64,000 nt of DNA from the NCBI RefSeq assembly GCF_046630445.1, contig NC_092333.1:3992001-4056000 (forward strand), written 5' to 3'. Position 1 is the first letter of the stretch, and each line of letters opens with the position of its first letter. Below, piece after piece: positions 38,299 through 50,168 of this stretch. The DNA comes from Rutidosis leptorrhynchoides (lineage: Eukaryota; Streptophyta; Magnoliopsida; Asterales; Asteraceae). The notes under the pieces are model-generated. The model was not told where the DNA came from, searched no databases, and saw only the letters and a list, made by a program, of their open reading frames with translations. The translations under genes were made by a program, and so were the position numbers.

Positions 38299-39791
38299 AA
38301 GCTTTGCTTGTCCTCAAGCAAATAAAGATTTAAACATTTAAAAGTATACTCCCTTAGGCATTTTTATCAAACATAGTATTTCATTAGATGTTTTGACAAT
38401 ACTTTGGTTAATCTTGTGTTTTCAATCGAAAATTATCTTTAAAAATCTTTTGAAAGATTAACACTTATTTATGAATTTTACCTAGGTAATGTATCAAAAG
38501 AAATATTTAATGGGTAGTTTATATCGGAATTTAGTTTATCAAGGTGGTCATGACACGAGATATAAAATGGGTGTAAAAGCGGAAGCAAAATGCAAAGTTA
38601 AAAAGATGTTCTAATCATTAAAGTTTAGTTATTATTATAAGAACTAGTCTGAACCAGACCAAAGAGTACAAGTGGTCCTAATGTTCATTAATTCAGATTT
38701 ATACAACAGTTGGTCATCATTGGACTCTTTTATTTTCTAACTAGACCTTTTATAAGTGTGTGGTTCTCATTTAAACTCTTTTCTCTCGCTCTCATCACTC
38801 CTTTTGGCATTCATTGGGCTCTTTTATTTTTCAATATTTTTTTTGCTTTTATGCTTAGCATTAGCTTCACATTTGACAATTATTTCTAAGTTGGCCCTTA
38901 TTGGAACTCTTTTGCTACCTCAGTGGTCCATGCTTATTATGCCATATGGTAGTGACTATAAGTTTGTAATCATTTCACAATGTTTTGCGTTTACTTCCTA
39001 TCTTAAACAAGTAGTCCGATCTCGAAGTTGAGAGTAGTTCTATTAGCTTTAAGATTAGATTGATGAAAAGACATAAGTTTGACTAAAAATTTATACTTCT
39101 AAAAATAGGGCTAGGAATGGGAATTTGGCTTAAATTGGTTATTCCTAAAAAGGTTAAGGTTTTTACGGTAACTATTTGTTTCTAGCATGCATACTGGGTG
39201 CTAACAACCTGGGTACCGGCTTAAATTGGTTTTAAAATAAAAGGCTAACAAATAAATAAAATTCTAGATATTTCTTTATCATTTACATTACCTTGATTTT
39301 AGGTATTTTATATTTATTTACAATTTATTCTATCTCAAAAAATTTCCATATAGAGAGTCAAAAACTAGTTACTTTTAAGGGTATGAATTATTAATAAAAA
39401 AAGCAATAATTATTTATAATGTAGGACAAACAAAAAATCAAGTGTGATTTTTAAACCATAAAAACCTCATTGTATTAGTATTTCCTTAACATCTTTCAAA
39501 AAAATATCTTAGGTTTTTAATTAAGTGAAGAATTCACCCCTCCCCCACACTTATTTCATGCTCTGTCCTCAATAGCATAAAATCAGACTTACAAAAATGT
39601 AGGAAAGATAAATAATAGTAAATAGGGAGAAGAATGATGTTACTCAGAAGTAAATTGTAGTTACAGGATAGTTGCAGCAGTTGAATTTGAAGAACACGCG
39701 CCCAATCACTCCATTTATTCAAATAATCAATAATAAATACGTTCTTCTTTATTAACGATTCATAAGCTTGAGTCCCCATTTAAATTTTTCC
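38299..39791 (-). other. 3' internal region of the pol-less Athila-like element
   Basis: AT-rich, no supported gene. It carries a further CCCCCACACTT motif at 39537-39552. Small ORFs here have no recognisable content. Confidence 0.55.
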
Positions 39792-39986
39792 TTAGTGGAG
39801 TTTAACTTCCCCCACACTTATCGAGCGACATATAAAATCGGTGGAAAACGTTCCACGAATTAGTAACGTTAACCAGTCATTAACACCTCGGGTTGTAAAG
39901 ATATATTTAATTTGCTGTTTGTTCAAAATTTTGAAATTAACCCGAGTGTCAATAAATATTTTTCCATTGTGTAAGTCTTGCAGCAA
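39792..39986 (-). pseudogene. Fragment with NDWLTLLIRGTFSTDF motif
   Basis: 64 codons ending VNDWLTLLIRGTFSTDFICR then SISVGEVKLH. It closely resembles the C-terminal half of the ORF at 45795-46112 in the other pol-less element (INNWLTILICGTYSTDF, QLSVGKSNL). In both it is followed by an ACTTCCCCCACACTT-type motif on the plus strand. It is a shared protein end of unknown function in this group of elements. Confidence 0.6.
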
Positions 39987-40052
39987 TAGGTTTGTTTTTG
40001 TAGCGGGTTCTTGCCAAAACGAGTCTTTAAAATCTATCGGATTTATACATAT

Positions 40053-40529
40053 TTAAAGTGGTGTATCTGGTATAAGTTCTTTTTTAGTAAATATTTCAAA
40101 CAATTCATCATCGGATTCATCATTGATGTTGACCTTCATAAACTTGTCAAACTCGGCATCTAGATCTTCATCCATAATACGTATAGGTGTGAAATCCCCC
40201 GTGTCTACATTCATTAATTCCCGAAAGTCTTCCTCAAGAGAAGAATTAATGTCATATAACCTTAAAATTGGAGCAGTTTCCACTAACCTAGTGTTTTCTA
40301 GCAACTTTTCCACCTCGACTTTGAAATACAAATCCTCATCTTCATCATCCGAAGAATCCCATTTTATTGGATGAAACTCATCATCGTCCTCTGTATCTGA
40401 AATGTCCCAATCTATACATGTTGGTTCCTCATCTAAAATCTCATCCTTAAATGGTGAGGCTACTAGCATAGGTGGTGGAGTGGTAGGTGGTGGACTTATG
40501 GGTTGTGGAATTGGTATAGACTCTGTCAC
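40053..40529 (-). CDS. Acidic ORF of the pol-less Athila-like element
   Basis: 158 codons. The N-terminus is Pro-rich (PIPQPISPPPTTPPPM), followed by two acidic repeats, CIDWDISDTEDDDEF and PIKWDSSDDEDEDLYF, then two DxDxEFDKFMKV-like acidic stretches. No known domain is recognised. It directly follows another minus-strand ORF (40536-40847), with a six-base gap. It could be a remnant of a gag-polyprotein linker or an element-specific protein. Confidence 0.6.
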   Translation of the reverse strand: MTESIPIPQPISPPPTTPPPMLVASPFKDEILDEEPTCIDWDISDTEDDDEFHPIKWDSSDDEDEDLYFKVEVEKLLENTRLVETAPILRLYDINSSLEEDFRELMNVDTGDFTPIRIMDEDLDAEFDKFMKVNINDESDDELFEIFTKKELIPDTPL

Positions 40530-40535
40530 ACTTAA

Positions 40536-40847
40536 TTATTCTAGGTATGAATCGGTATGTAGTTTTGTAGTAGGTGGGGTACTTAAATGGTTTACGTCAG
40601 GATTTTTGCAACATTGTAAAGATCCATAAAAACACGGGCAAAATTCCTCGGCTAACATCCTCTCTTCTATCGACATGTTTCTAATACTTACCCCAAAACC
40701 CTCTACTTCTTCTTTGACTGGTTCGAATTCCTCATTAACCAACTCTTCCTGATCATTAGTCCAATAATACGCATTGGAACGATATGGTGTGACAGTTATC
40801 GTATGTTGAGTTTGAACATTTTCTTCCTTTTTCTTTACTTGTCTCAT
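40536..40847 (-). CDS. Upstream ORF of the pol-less Athila-like element
   Basis: 103 codons, starting MRQVKKKEENVQ. It contains an acidic EEELVNEEFEPVKEEVE-like stretch and a Cys-rich CPCFYGSLQCCKNP near residue 70. No domain is recognised. It lies between the primer site and the acidic ORF, so it is in the gag position. Confidence 0.55.
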   Translation of the reverse strand: MRQVKKKEENVQTQHTITVTPYRSNAYYWTNDQEELVNEEFEPVKEEVEGFGVSIRNMSIEERMLAEEFCPCFYGSLQCCKNPDVNHLSTPPTTKLHTDSYLE

Positions 40848-41331
40848 GCATTCATTCCATTCTAATATCGATTGTATTTATTTTTGTGAAAACGGAGCAG
40901 CCTTATATTCAGCTTTATTTTCGTTAATAAAGTCTCTAGCCATTTCCATAAAAGTTCAATCTTCTTTTCTCTTTATTGGCTGTTTCATATTTTTAAATAA
41001 GATTTTAGATTTTAGAAAGGAGATTTTAATTATAGGAGGAAATAAGATTTGAATGATAAAATAATTTAACTAAATAGATTAAATTTTAAGTAATAAAATA
41101 TAAATAACTTATAAATAAATTAAATAACAACTTTTATCGCATAACGACGAATAATCAAACGTAAATCAGCCTATTGAATCTTTCAATACTTAAGTGACCA
41201 TCAGCGTCTAGGTTCTAGTAGGAGTTTTTAAATCGGAACCCCAGCAACCCTCCCCTTAAGGAAGACCGTCATCACTTGTTTTCAAGAAATATCAATAACC
41301 AAAATATATTTAATTTCCGTATTTACCGCGC

Positions 41332-41349
41332 TCCCTGGCAGCGGCACCA
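41332..41349 (-). other. Primer-binding site, minus-strand Athila-like element
   Basis: The minus strand reads TGGTGCCGCTGCCAGGGA, one or two changes away from the sites at 22922-22939 and 51632-51649. It lies seven bases from the LTR end TGATGCGTC at 41356. Confidence 0.85.
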
Positions 41350-41355
41350 AAAAGT

Positions 41356-41793
41356 TGATGCGTCAAAAGTGTGTGCAGTAGTGTTTAATTTTCTTTTCAA
41401 CTTTTAAATTTATAAAACCTTTTTTTTACTTTTAACACCCTAACGAGAAACAAGACCCGGTCAGATGTAGTATTTTAGGTTATCATCCCAAGAGAGCGTG
41501 AAAGCAGATAAGAGTTGTTTTATTATATAGCTTAGCTCTTATTGAAGAACTAAAGATAGATTTTTATGTGTTTTAGGGTTATAGATTCTTATCTCTTAGG
41601 AAAGAGACGATTGAAGATAAGTTTTCAAGGAATTAAATAACTAAATATAAAGCAAGAATTTAAAGACTAAAAATAAACAATTATAAATATAAGCAGTTAC
41701 ATGAACGAATAACTCATACGAGAATCATATTAGGCAAGTTTCATGACTTATATTAACACAAGACAAAATAATAATCATAGACCAATCATTATG
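41356..41793 (-). repeat. 5' LTR piece of the pol-less Athila-like element
   Basis: Begins TGATGCGTC next to the primer site and runs to the foreign LTR that starts at 41794. No coding content. Confidence 0.6.
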
Positions 41794-42530
41794 TGATGCC
41801 CCGTACAAAATCAATATGTACGGATCATCAACAACAGGTTCTTTACACGGTACAATACTACATGCTGTTTTAAAACAAGTTTTGCATTCATGAAAAGGTA
41901 ACGTCTTTACCAACGTCAAATGTTTTACAAAGATAACGTGCTTCTATGAATAGAAAGCATTAACATAAGTACGTGACACAAAGGTCATTAAAAAGCCATT
42001 GTTCAAATGTAACATAAGTTGTGAATGCAAGTAAAAGTTCCATGATTGAGACATCTCTAAGTAATGCAGCGGAAGTCTAACACAACGAGTCTGTAACAGT
42101 AAGTCTATAACACCAAGACTGTAATAGCAAGTCTAACAGCAGAAGCAACAACGTCTAAGCAACTGAGAAATACATGCTTAAAAAGTCAACACGAATGTTG
42201 GTGAGCTATAGTTTGTTTGTAATCAGTAATGTAATGTAGACCACTAGATTTCAGTGCTTCAACCAGCATTTCAAAATAGTATAATAAAGTAATAGCTTAT
42301 CCGTGGGCACCCGGTAACTAACTTAACGTAAAATAAATATCACCCCCTAAAAGTACACTTGGCGAGTGCGTATGTCCTCGAAGTATTAAACACCCGTTAA
42401 TGCTAGTGCGACTAGCCCGAGTGGAGATGTCAAACCTTATGGATCCATATCTAATATTTTCATTCACCGGTTCAAAAACCAATGATTAAACGTTACCATG
42501 CTAAGGGGAATCTTTGTGCCATTATATCAC
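41794..42530 (-). mobile_element. Fragment of a second Tekay-like LTR subfamily
   Basis: Begins TGATGCCCCGTACAAAAT, an LTR end of the same general design as TGAAATGTCCCG at 25218. It shares 'gtcaacacgaatgttggtgagctatag' and 'gtgggcacccggtaac' landmarks. It is cut at 42530 by the next Athila-like LTR. The remainder is not seen in the window. Confidence 0.6.
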
Positions 42531-43714
42531 TGATGTACGTAGAGGTGTATACGAAATAGTTATATTTTTATTACGAAATACTACAAAATATGACACAAGT
42601 TTTATATATTTATTTACAGATGGGATATACCTAAACCTTGCTATAACACTATAGGCAGTGTACCTAATCGTAGAGTAGTATAGTTTTTAGTAAGTCCGGT
42701 TCGTTTCACAGGGAGACGGTTACACTATATTTTTATATAACTATATTTGTACAAAATATATATAAATAATATATAATAATATATAAAAGGGGGTTTACCG
42801 TTTAATGACCGGTTTGTCGATTTTAAAACTTAAGCGTAAATATAAATTACGATAATTAAAGTGCGTAAAATAAATGAAAATAAATAAAAGGACAGTAAAT
42901 AAAAGTACGAGGAAATATAAAATAAAATAATTATGCTTATTTAAACTTCCGTAACCATGATGTTTGACGTTTTAATTTTAATTAATTATCCTGGGTAATT
43001 GTCCTTTGTCCTGGATGTATTTGAAACCTATCTAGTTTTTATCTATAATAGTTCATCGGTCATAATTATAAACTGCTCGGCAAATTTAACCTTATACCCG
43101 AAGTCAAATATTCCAATTAATTGGGGATTCGAACTGTAACAAGCTCTTAATACTTTGTTTAATGAATACACCAGGTTATCGACTGTGTGTAATCCAAGGT
43201 TTTAATACTTTGTTAACAATTACACCAATTACCCTTGAATGTAATTCACCCCTATTTTAATGAGTCCATTGACTATTAATTCATCCCCGTGTCCGGTCAA
43301 ATGAACAATAATTTGTATTTATAAATATCCTGCCCATCGTGTCCGATTAAGCGTATGTGGTTATATATAGATACGTCAAATCATAACCTTTATATTAAAT
43401 TAACGAGGTATCGTTAATTTAATATAAAGCCCATTAATAGCCCATAGTCTAATTTCCACAAGTGTCGTTCTTTTGTCCAAACCCCAATTATGGTCCAAAG
43501 CCCAATTACCCCATCTTAATATTTAGCCCAACATCACGATTACTTTAGCTCAAATAAGCATAATAATAACTTAAGTACGAGACATTAATTTAAAAAGGAG
43601 AACATAGCTTACATTGATTATTTATCGTGTAGTGTTACACGGACAGAACTTCGACTTCAAAACCCGTAAAATAACATTTACATTACCCAAACTAACTAAT
43701 ATAAAACTATCCTA

Positions 43715-43797
<83 letters not shown>

Positions 43798-44238
43798 TTA
43801 TTATATATTACAGAGGAGAGATTGAAAATGGTGTGTAGAACTCGTCCCACAAACTGCCTTTATATAGCAATGTGGCCAGCTACAGGCTTCCATGCGATCG
43901 CATGGATTTTGGTCATGCTGGCCATGCGATCGCATGGCCCAGTTTTCCAGCTCAGGATCCTTTGTCTCATAGCTTGTCCACATGATATAATATATATTTA
44001 TAATATATAAATAATTTATATAATTATTTATATATTATATTTTATTCTTGTGCATAGTTGACTTGTAATTTTTGGTCTGTTGCGTCGCGCATTGATACTC
44101 GGTTCATGTCTCGGTTCCGGATTTTCGAACGCCTTTTCGTACGATTTAATATCTTGTACTTTGCGTCTTGCAATTTGTAATTTGCACAAAAAAATATTTT
44201 CCTTAACTCCCAAAATCCGTGCAAGTCTTTTAACTCAA
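42531..44238 (-). repeat. 3' LTR of the pol-less Athila-like element
   Basis: Left end TGATGTACGTAGAG at 42531. It matches 51656-53240 closely and carries the palindrome pair at 43890-43939. Its right end is incomplete and runs straight into the 3' internal region. Confidence 0.88.
43718..43789. repeat. (TA)n microsatellite
   Basis: Inside the LTR. A longer array sits at the same place in the partner LTR (52711-52802), while the plus-strand Athila LTRs have only a short imperfect TA stretch there. Confidence 0.96.
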
Positions 44239-44616
44239 TTTGTGGGTTGTGTGGGTTTCAGATTTGAAAATTTTAGCTCAACACTTACGGTTTTGTGTTA
44301 CCCACTTGCTAACCTTGTATTTGGAAAGCAACACGTCCAGTTTTCTTGCCCCGTATATTACCTTTCGGCAAACTACCGTCCGATTGTAAAGGAAAGCGAT
44401 GAGCAAGCAACTGTTAAGGCGATGTCTAATGACATGCAGATGTTCATGGTCTACAACGTGTCGGATGCAATTACTATCCTTTGTAGGAGCAATAGTAAAT
44501 ATCACCCTATATTTTTTTTTTATTTTTTTTTTGGTCTGGCACAAGGTCCTGTCTTCGACCATGCTATGCAACCACCGTTCTTACAGTTGACACTCGATTT
44601 AGTTCAGGTGACCTAA
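44080..44616 (+). other. Antisense ORF, copy 2
   Basis: 178 open codons antisense to the element. The conserved core, about 44280-44510, reads PLANLVFGKQHVQFSC, then VYYLSANYRPIVKESDEQ and ATVKAMSNDMQMFMV. It corresponds to 53855-54259 and 35345-35545. The first 50 codons run through LTR sequence and are probably not part of the conserved frame. Confidence 0.6.
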
Positions 44617-45794
44617 TGAATTCCAGGTGAATTCCTGGGATTTTACGTTCAATGGTAATGAACGCATTGAAAATAGGTTTTCAGAAAACAAATCGGTTTT
44701 AATTTGATCATAATATTTTCTCGTTCAAGCTCGAGTTTAGATTTCATCGAATTCCATGAGTTTGTAATTCTCAATCTTTATGGTCAATCTCAAGGATTGA
44801 GTAATATCAGGCTTAAAAGCTGATTTTTAATCTTTTAGGAGATTATCCTTTCTGGAGGTCTGATTCATTAGTCTTATCAAGCTAATTTGCACGGCGCCCT
44901 CCCCATTTTACGAGACAGATCCTCTCATGGTTAGGATAAGTCTGACTACTTGGTGACCCTGTTTGATGCTGAGGTCCGTGGATTTCCTGCTGATTTTAGA
45001 GATGATTTTTCTAGATTTTTCGTCAACCTACAGCTGGTCTGGACGACAACTTCTTGACCTAAATCAAGAAGCGCATGTCATTTTCGGAAGACTTTACTTC
45101 CTTTTAATGATGGAATTGATTCATCGTGTAGATCCATCTTTTCTTTCAAATAAACTGGGTAAAGCGGTTAATTTAGTCCAAAAAGTACCTGCAATAACTT
45201 TACAGAAACATGTGATAGATAGTTTTTAATTGAATAACTTGGTACATTCTCCCCACACTTGGCTTTTTTCATGCGTCTTTTTATATCTTAATAAATAAAT
45301 TCAAGCGTTTTAGTTGTTTCTCAATTTATGTCCTTTTCGAGGTAACAATAACTTCGGTATTAACACCTAGTTTTATCGTTCATAAATATATATAAACATG
45401 ATTTTGAATTCGTTTAGTTGAAATTTTTTCAAATTTTCACAAAATTTGGCAAATAAACCAAGTGCAAACCCGAGAGAATTTATAACCCTTCCCCACACTT
45501 GAGATCATGCAATGCCCTCATTTGCATGAAATCAGACTATAATTATAAATTCATGAGGGTGATTAGTGTAGAAAAGTGATTAAAAATACCCAGTTTGTAA
45601 TTACAAAGCTCGTCGAATGATAGATGGTGCACCTCATCGTTCATCCCTTCTTGTTTTATCACACATGTTTTTTTTCTTCAAAAACGACTGCTTTTCTGAG
45701 CTGTTTGTTAATATTTGAAAATGCGTCTTTTACCCTTACTTATTATGCATGTTTATTAACGAGTTATGCACTAACCCGAACCCCTAATTTAACA
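44617..45794 (-). other. 3' internal region of the pol-less Athila-like element
   Basis: Inverse of about 34300-35250 of the plus-strand Athila, including 'gcacggcgccctccccattt' and 'ttcttgacctaaatcaagaa' landmarks and TCCCCACACTT motifs at 45249-45260 and 45487-45500. No sense-strand gene. Confidence 0.7.
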
Positions 45795-46112
45795 TTAAGT
45801 GAGGTTAGACTTCCCCACACTTAGCTGATGATATGTGAAGTCGGTAGAATAAGTTCCACAAATTAGAATAGTGAGCCAGTTATTTATATCTCGGGTGGTG
45901 TATGATATATCAATGGGTTTAAAGTTTAGACTCACCCGATTGTCACTACTTAATTCTTTTTTAAGTATAGCGTTTAGTAAATGGATATGTCTCTTTTCTG
46001 GTTCTTGGTCAAATGGATAGATATACAACGACATACATATTATAGGGTGGACAATTCCTAACATTTCCTTTCTTTTATTCTCGGGATCAAAGTTTTCACC
46101 TCTATTACCCAA
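45795..46112 (-). pseudogene. ORF with INNWLTILICGTYSTDF motif
   Basis: 105 codons. The C-terminal half (VSLNFKPIDISYTTRD, NWLTILICGTYSTDF, QLSVGKSNL) is homologous to 39792-39986. In element order it lies between the gag-like ORF, now separated by the solo LTR, and the 3' noncoding region. No known domain. Confidence 0.6.
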
Positions 46113-48135
46113 TTGGGTAAAATTCGAGGTGTCATTATCTATTACAGCTCGTAGTTCATCTTCGGTAGATGACTCGTCTATTGAGAATATTGGGTTGGAA
46201 GGTTGTGGCTGGATTGTGAAAGGACCCGTTCATGTACATTATAAAGGATTCACAATAGTTGATTACATTGCGAGGTATTTGATCTCTATATGATACATTT
46301 TACAAACATTGCATTCGTTTTTAAAAGACAAACTTTCTTTACATCGAAAATTGACAGGCATGCATACCATTTCATAATATCCACTATCCAACTATAAATT
46401 GATTTAATAATAATCTTTGATGAACTCAATGACTCGAATGTAACGTTCTTCGAAATATGCTATGAAAGACTCCAAGTAATATCTTTAAAATGAGCAAATG
46501 CACAGCGGAAGATTTCTTTAACACCTGAGAATAAACATGCTTTAAAGTGTCAACCAAAAGGTTGGTGAGTTCATTAGTTTATCATAATCATTTATTTCCA
46601 TCATTTTAATAGACCACAAGAATTTCATTTCCAGTTCTCATAAATATACGTCCCATGCATAGAGACAAAAATAATCATTCATATGGTGAACACCTGGTAA
46701 CCGACATTAACTAGATACATATAAGAATATCCCCTATCATTCTGGGATCCTCCTTCGGACATTATATAAATTTCGAAGTACTAAAGTATCCGGTACTTTG
46801 GATGAGGTTTGTTAGGCCCAATAGATCTATCTTTAGGATTCGCGTCAATTAGGGTGTCTGTTCCCTAATTCTTAGATTACCAGACTTTAATAAAAAGGGG
46901 CATATTCGATTTCGATAATTCAACCATAGAATGTAGTTTCAATTACTTGTGTCTATTTCGTCAAGCATTTATAAAAGCGCATGTATTCTCAGTCCCAAAA
47001 ATATAAAGGGTAAAAAGGCAAATGAAACTCACCATATGGTATTTCGTAGAAAAAATACATATAACGTCATTGAACAAGTGCAAGGTTGGCCTCGGATTCA
47101 CGAACCTAAATTAATTATATATATTTATGTGTTGGTCAATATTTGTCTAACAAATTAGGTCAAGTCATAGTGTACCACAATTCTAATGCTCGAGACTAAT
47201 ATGCAAAAGTCAACAAAAGTAAATTTGACTCAAAATAATTTCCAAAAATCTATACATGATTAATATATAGTTTAAATATCGTCGTTTTATATTTTTAAAT
47301 ATTTTTAAAAGATTTATTAGAGTAAATAATATAATTTATTTATTAATAAATAAAATTTTATATTAAATTTATATAATAAAATATACTTTTATATATATTA
47401 AGTAATAAAATTTATAGGGTTCATTTAATATCATAAAAATAATATGATAAGTATTATTAAAGTAAGTTATTACACGTAGTAAAATATGTTTGTAATCGCA
47501 TATTTATTTGATAAAATAATATCTATAATGATAGTAAGTAAAAGTTGTATTATTTTGTAATAATAATTATTATTATAAAAATATCAATATTTATAATTAA
47601 TAAGATGACATTATGATAAAACGATAATTCTAATTATGATAACTTTAATATTTACGATAATTTTTAATATTATCTTTAAAATAATAATTCTATTTAAAAT
47701 AATAATAATAATGATATTTTATAGTAACAATGACATTTCTATTAAAATGATAATTTTTGTTAAAATGATAGTTTTAATACTAATGACACTTTTAATAAAA
47801 ATAGTAATGATAAAAATAATAAGAACGATAATTTTATCTAAATCAATATCTTATAATATTTTAATTTCATCATGATACTCTTACTCATTATTTCCTAATC
47901 GTTTCGTTTAATAGCTTTTAATCTTCTTTTATTATCGTGTTCATAATAATGATAATAATAGTAATCAAAATAATTAGGTGTTACAAATATTTTTTATTTA
48001 CACTAATATTAATAATAATAGTCACTATAACATTATTAACGATAATACTAATAATTATCTTAATGATAATATAGTAATAATAATAATAACAATAACAATA
48101 ACCATTTTTAAATAATGATATATATATTAATAATG

Positions 48136-48173
<38 letters not shown>

Positions 48174-48956
48174 AATTGGATAACAATAATAATAATAATA
48201 CTAATTATAACTTTAACGATAATAACGATAGTAATAATAAAAAAATAACAATTTTTAATGATAAATCCCTTTTATTGATAAAGATAATAATAATGATAAT
48301 AATAAGATAAAACTAGAACGACGATAAAAACGACGATAATAATAATCATTTTTAATAAAAATATCGAAAATTCAATTGATTATAACTTCTAATCCGTTCA
48401 TCGAAACCATTCGATATCTAAAGGAAAAGTTCTTAATTTTTCGCTAGCTTTTCAAGGACATGCATATCTTATACCTTATCTCAACCGCAAGTGTAACTAA
48501 TTCAAGATTCAACCTAACTTGTCTAAGGGCAATATCAAAAGTACAAGCATGCATAATCCTAAATACTGGAGCACTAGTCAGGGATACACTATTAGTATGT
48601 AAAAGTTAAATTATGAGTACTCACGTATCAATATTGAGATTCAATATTGCAGGAAAGGTACGTAGACGCAACGGAAATGATAAACACTATATTGACCTCA
48701 CGAGCATACCCATGAACCATAATCAATCACCTCCATAGCTATAACTCATAATTTCCTTAATCCTATCCTACTCGAAAAAAAATTCGAAATCACTCGAACA
48801 GCACTCCGTCGTAATATTTTATGTATACTAATAATATCTTGAAATAATACAGAGTACATATATATATGTAAATCGATTGAGAGAGTTTAGAGAAAAATAT
48901 TTTCAAGTTTCTATGAAATAATGAAACCTATTGAATTCTATTTATAATAGATTTTT

Positions 48957-49094
48957 GAATTATTAAAGTGAATTATTAAAGTGTGAATTATTAAAGTGAA
49001 TTATTAAAGTATGAATTATTAAAGTGAATTATTAAAGTATGAATTATTAAAGTGAATTATTAAAGTATGAATTATTAAAGTGAATTATTAAAGT
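48957..49094. repeat. GAATTATTAAAGT tandem repeat
   Basis: About ten copies of a 13-base unit arranged mostly in pairs with a 2-base spacer (28-base period). Confidence 0.95.
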
Positions 49095-49791
49095 TAAAGT
49101 AAAGTAAAAATAAAGTAAAGGTAAAGTTTAAGTATAGTAAAAGTATAAAACTATGTACGTATAATACGCGTATAAATATATATACTATTAATTTAAATCG
49201 TTATATATATATTTAATAAAATAAAATAAAAATATCGTTATCTTTATCATACTAGTTAAGTAATGAGTTGTCAAAAGTGGTTCTAGATATTTATAAAAGT
49301 TATATACGTTTTAATAATAAAGTTCTTTTTAAACTGAAAACATTTTTGTACGTTTGAAACTAAATAGATCAATCGAGTCTTTATGAGATTCAATCTTCCA
49401 CTATCCTTTGTCTAGTTCTCAATGATTGATAATTTGTTCTTATTTATAAATCACTTTACCATTTTCCGAATATTGTTAAAATGGAAAGATTTCTCAAATC
49501 AATTTGGGCCTTTCAACAGAGACTTGTAATCATAATTCAATATATCTGATAATTCAATCATTTGATCTTATCTTCTAATTCCATTGATAAACATTTTGAA
49601 ACCGATACAATCATATAAAGTATTTAAACTAATATTTTGTTTACGTTTCAAGTTATAATATATATACACATATACATATATAATCATATTCGTTTAATGG
49701 TTCGTGAATCGTTGGAACTTGGTCGAGGTTGAATGAATGTATGAACATAGTTTAAAATTCTTGAAATTTAACTTAACAAATATTGCTTATC

Positions 49792-49891
49792 GTGTCAGAA
49801 ACATATAAAGATTAAAGTTTAAATTTGGTTGGAAATTTCCGGTGTCGGAAACATATAAAGATTAAAGTTTAAATTTGGTTGGAAATTTCCG
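49792..49891. repeat. 50-bp tandem duplication at the LTR start
   Basis: 'gtgtcagaaacatataaaga' through 'ttggttggaaatttccg' is present twice in a row (49792-49841, 49842-49891), one base different. The single form is seen in the other LTR copies. Confidence 0.95.
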
Positions 49892-49906
49892 GGTTGTCAC
49901 AGATTG

Positions 49907-50168
49907 AAGCAAATTCTTCTCCATTAACGGTCCTTATCGGTTCCTCCACTTTGGTCTCGGGGGTAAAATTTTCAACGTTATCGTTTTCCCAAGAGTAGCA
50001 ATTTGTCACCCTTACTTCTTCTTCATCCATTGATGGATCGATGATTTCGTCGGTAGAGGCTAATGTGTCGATATGTTGTGAAATTGGTAAGACTGAATAA
50101 AAATTATCATCGGGATAGTTGGTGATTTCGGAGCTCTCGAATTCATCAAAATTCGATGATATGAGATT
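49907..50168 (-). other. Internal region between solo LTR and gag-like ORF
   Basis: 262 bases continuing the acidic coding-like sequence of the element beyond the ORF at 50169. No separate gene is called. Confidence 0.45.

Larger units (their letters stand above)
37644..41793 (-). mobile_element. Athila-like element without pol, minus strand
   Basis: In element orientation (right to left): 5' LTR piece at 41356-41793, primer site at 41332-41349, two acidic ORFs, a conserved C-terminal-like ORF, a long 3' region, a polypurine tract at 38286-38298 (AAGTGTGGGGATT) and a 3' LTR piece at 37644-38285. The internal part is only 3 kb, and no RT, RNase H or integrase wording is present in any frame I checked. 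It is therefore non-autonomous. The two LTR pieces do not overlap in sequence, so the pairing is inferred from the primer site and polypurine tract. Confidence 0.7.
46217..49901 (-). mobile_element. Solo LTR (Tekay-like gypsy), TSD GATTG
   Basis: A 3685-bp unit starting TGAAAGGACCCG and ending CGGGTTGTCACA, flanked by GATTG on both sides (46212-46216 and 49902-49906). It is of the same LTR family as 56373-60417, where internal sequence adjoins the TGTGAC end. No internal region or second LTR is inside. The middle (about 47300-48350) is TAA/ATA-rich. Confidence 0.93.

Noticed and set aside
44028-44224. Minus ORFs reading MHGFWELRKIFFCAN and MGVKENIFLCKLQ
   Set aside because: They lie in LTR sequence and overlap each other. 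Similar frames at 53046-53228 only reflect LTR homology.
47636-47875. Ile-rich 79-codon ORF
   Set aside because: Composition reflects the TAA/ATA-rich middle of the solo LTR.
48957-49094. CRISPR-like array
   Set aside because: Units of 13 bases with 2-base spacers in a plant nuclear LTR. No unique spacers, so it is a simple tandem repeat.
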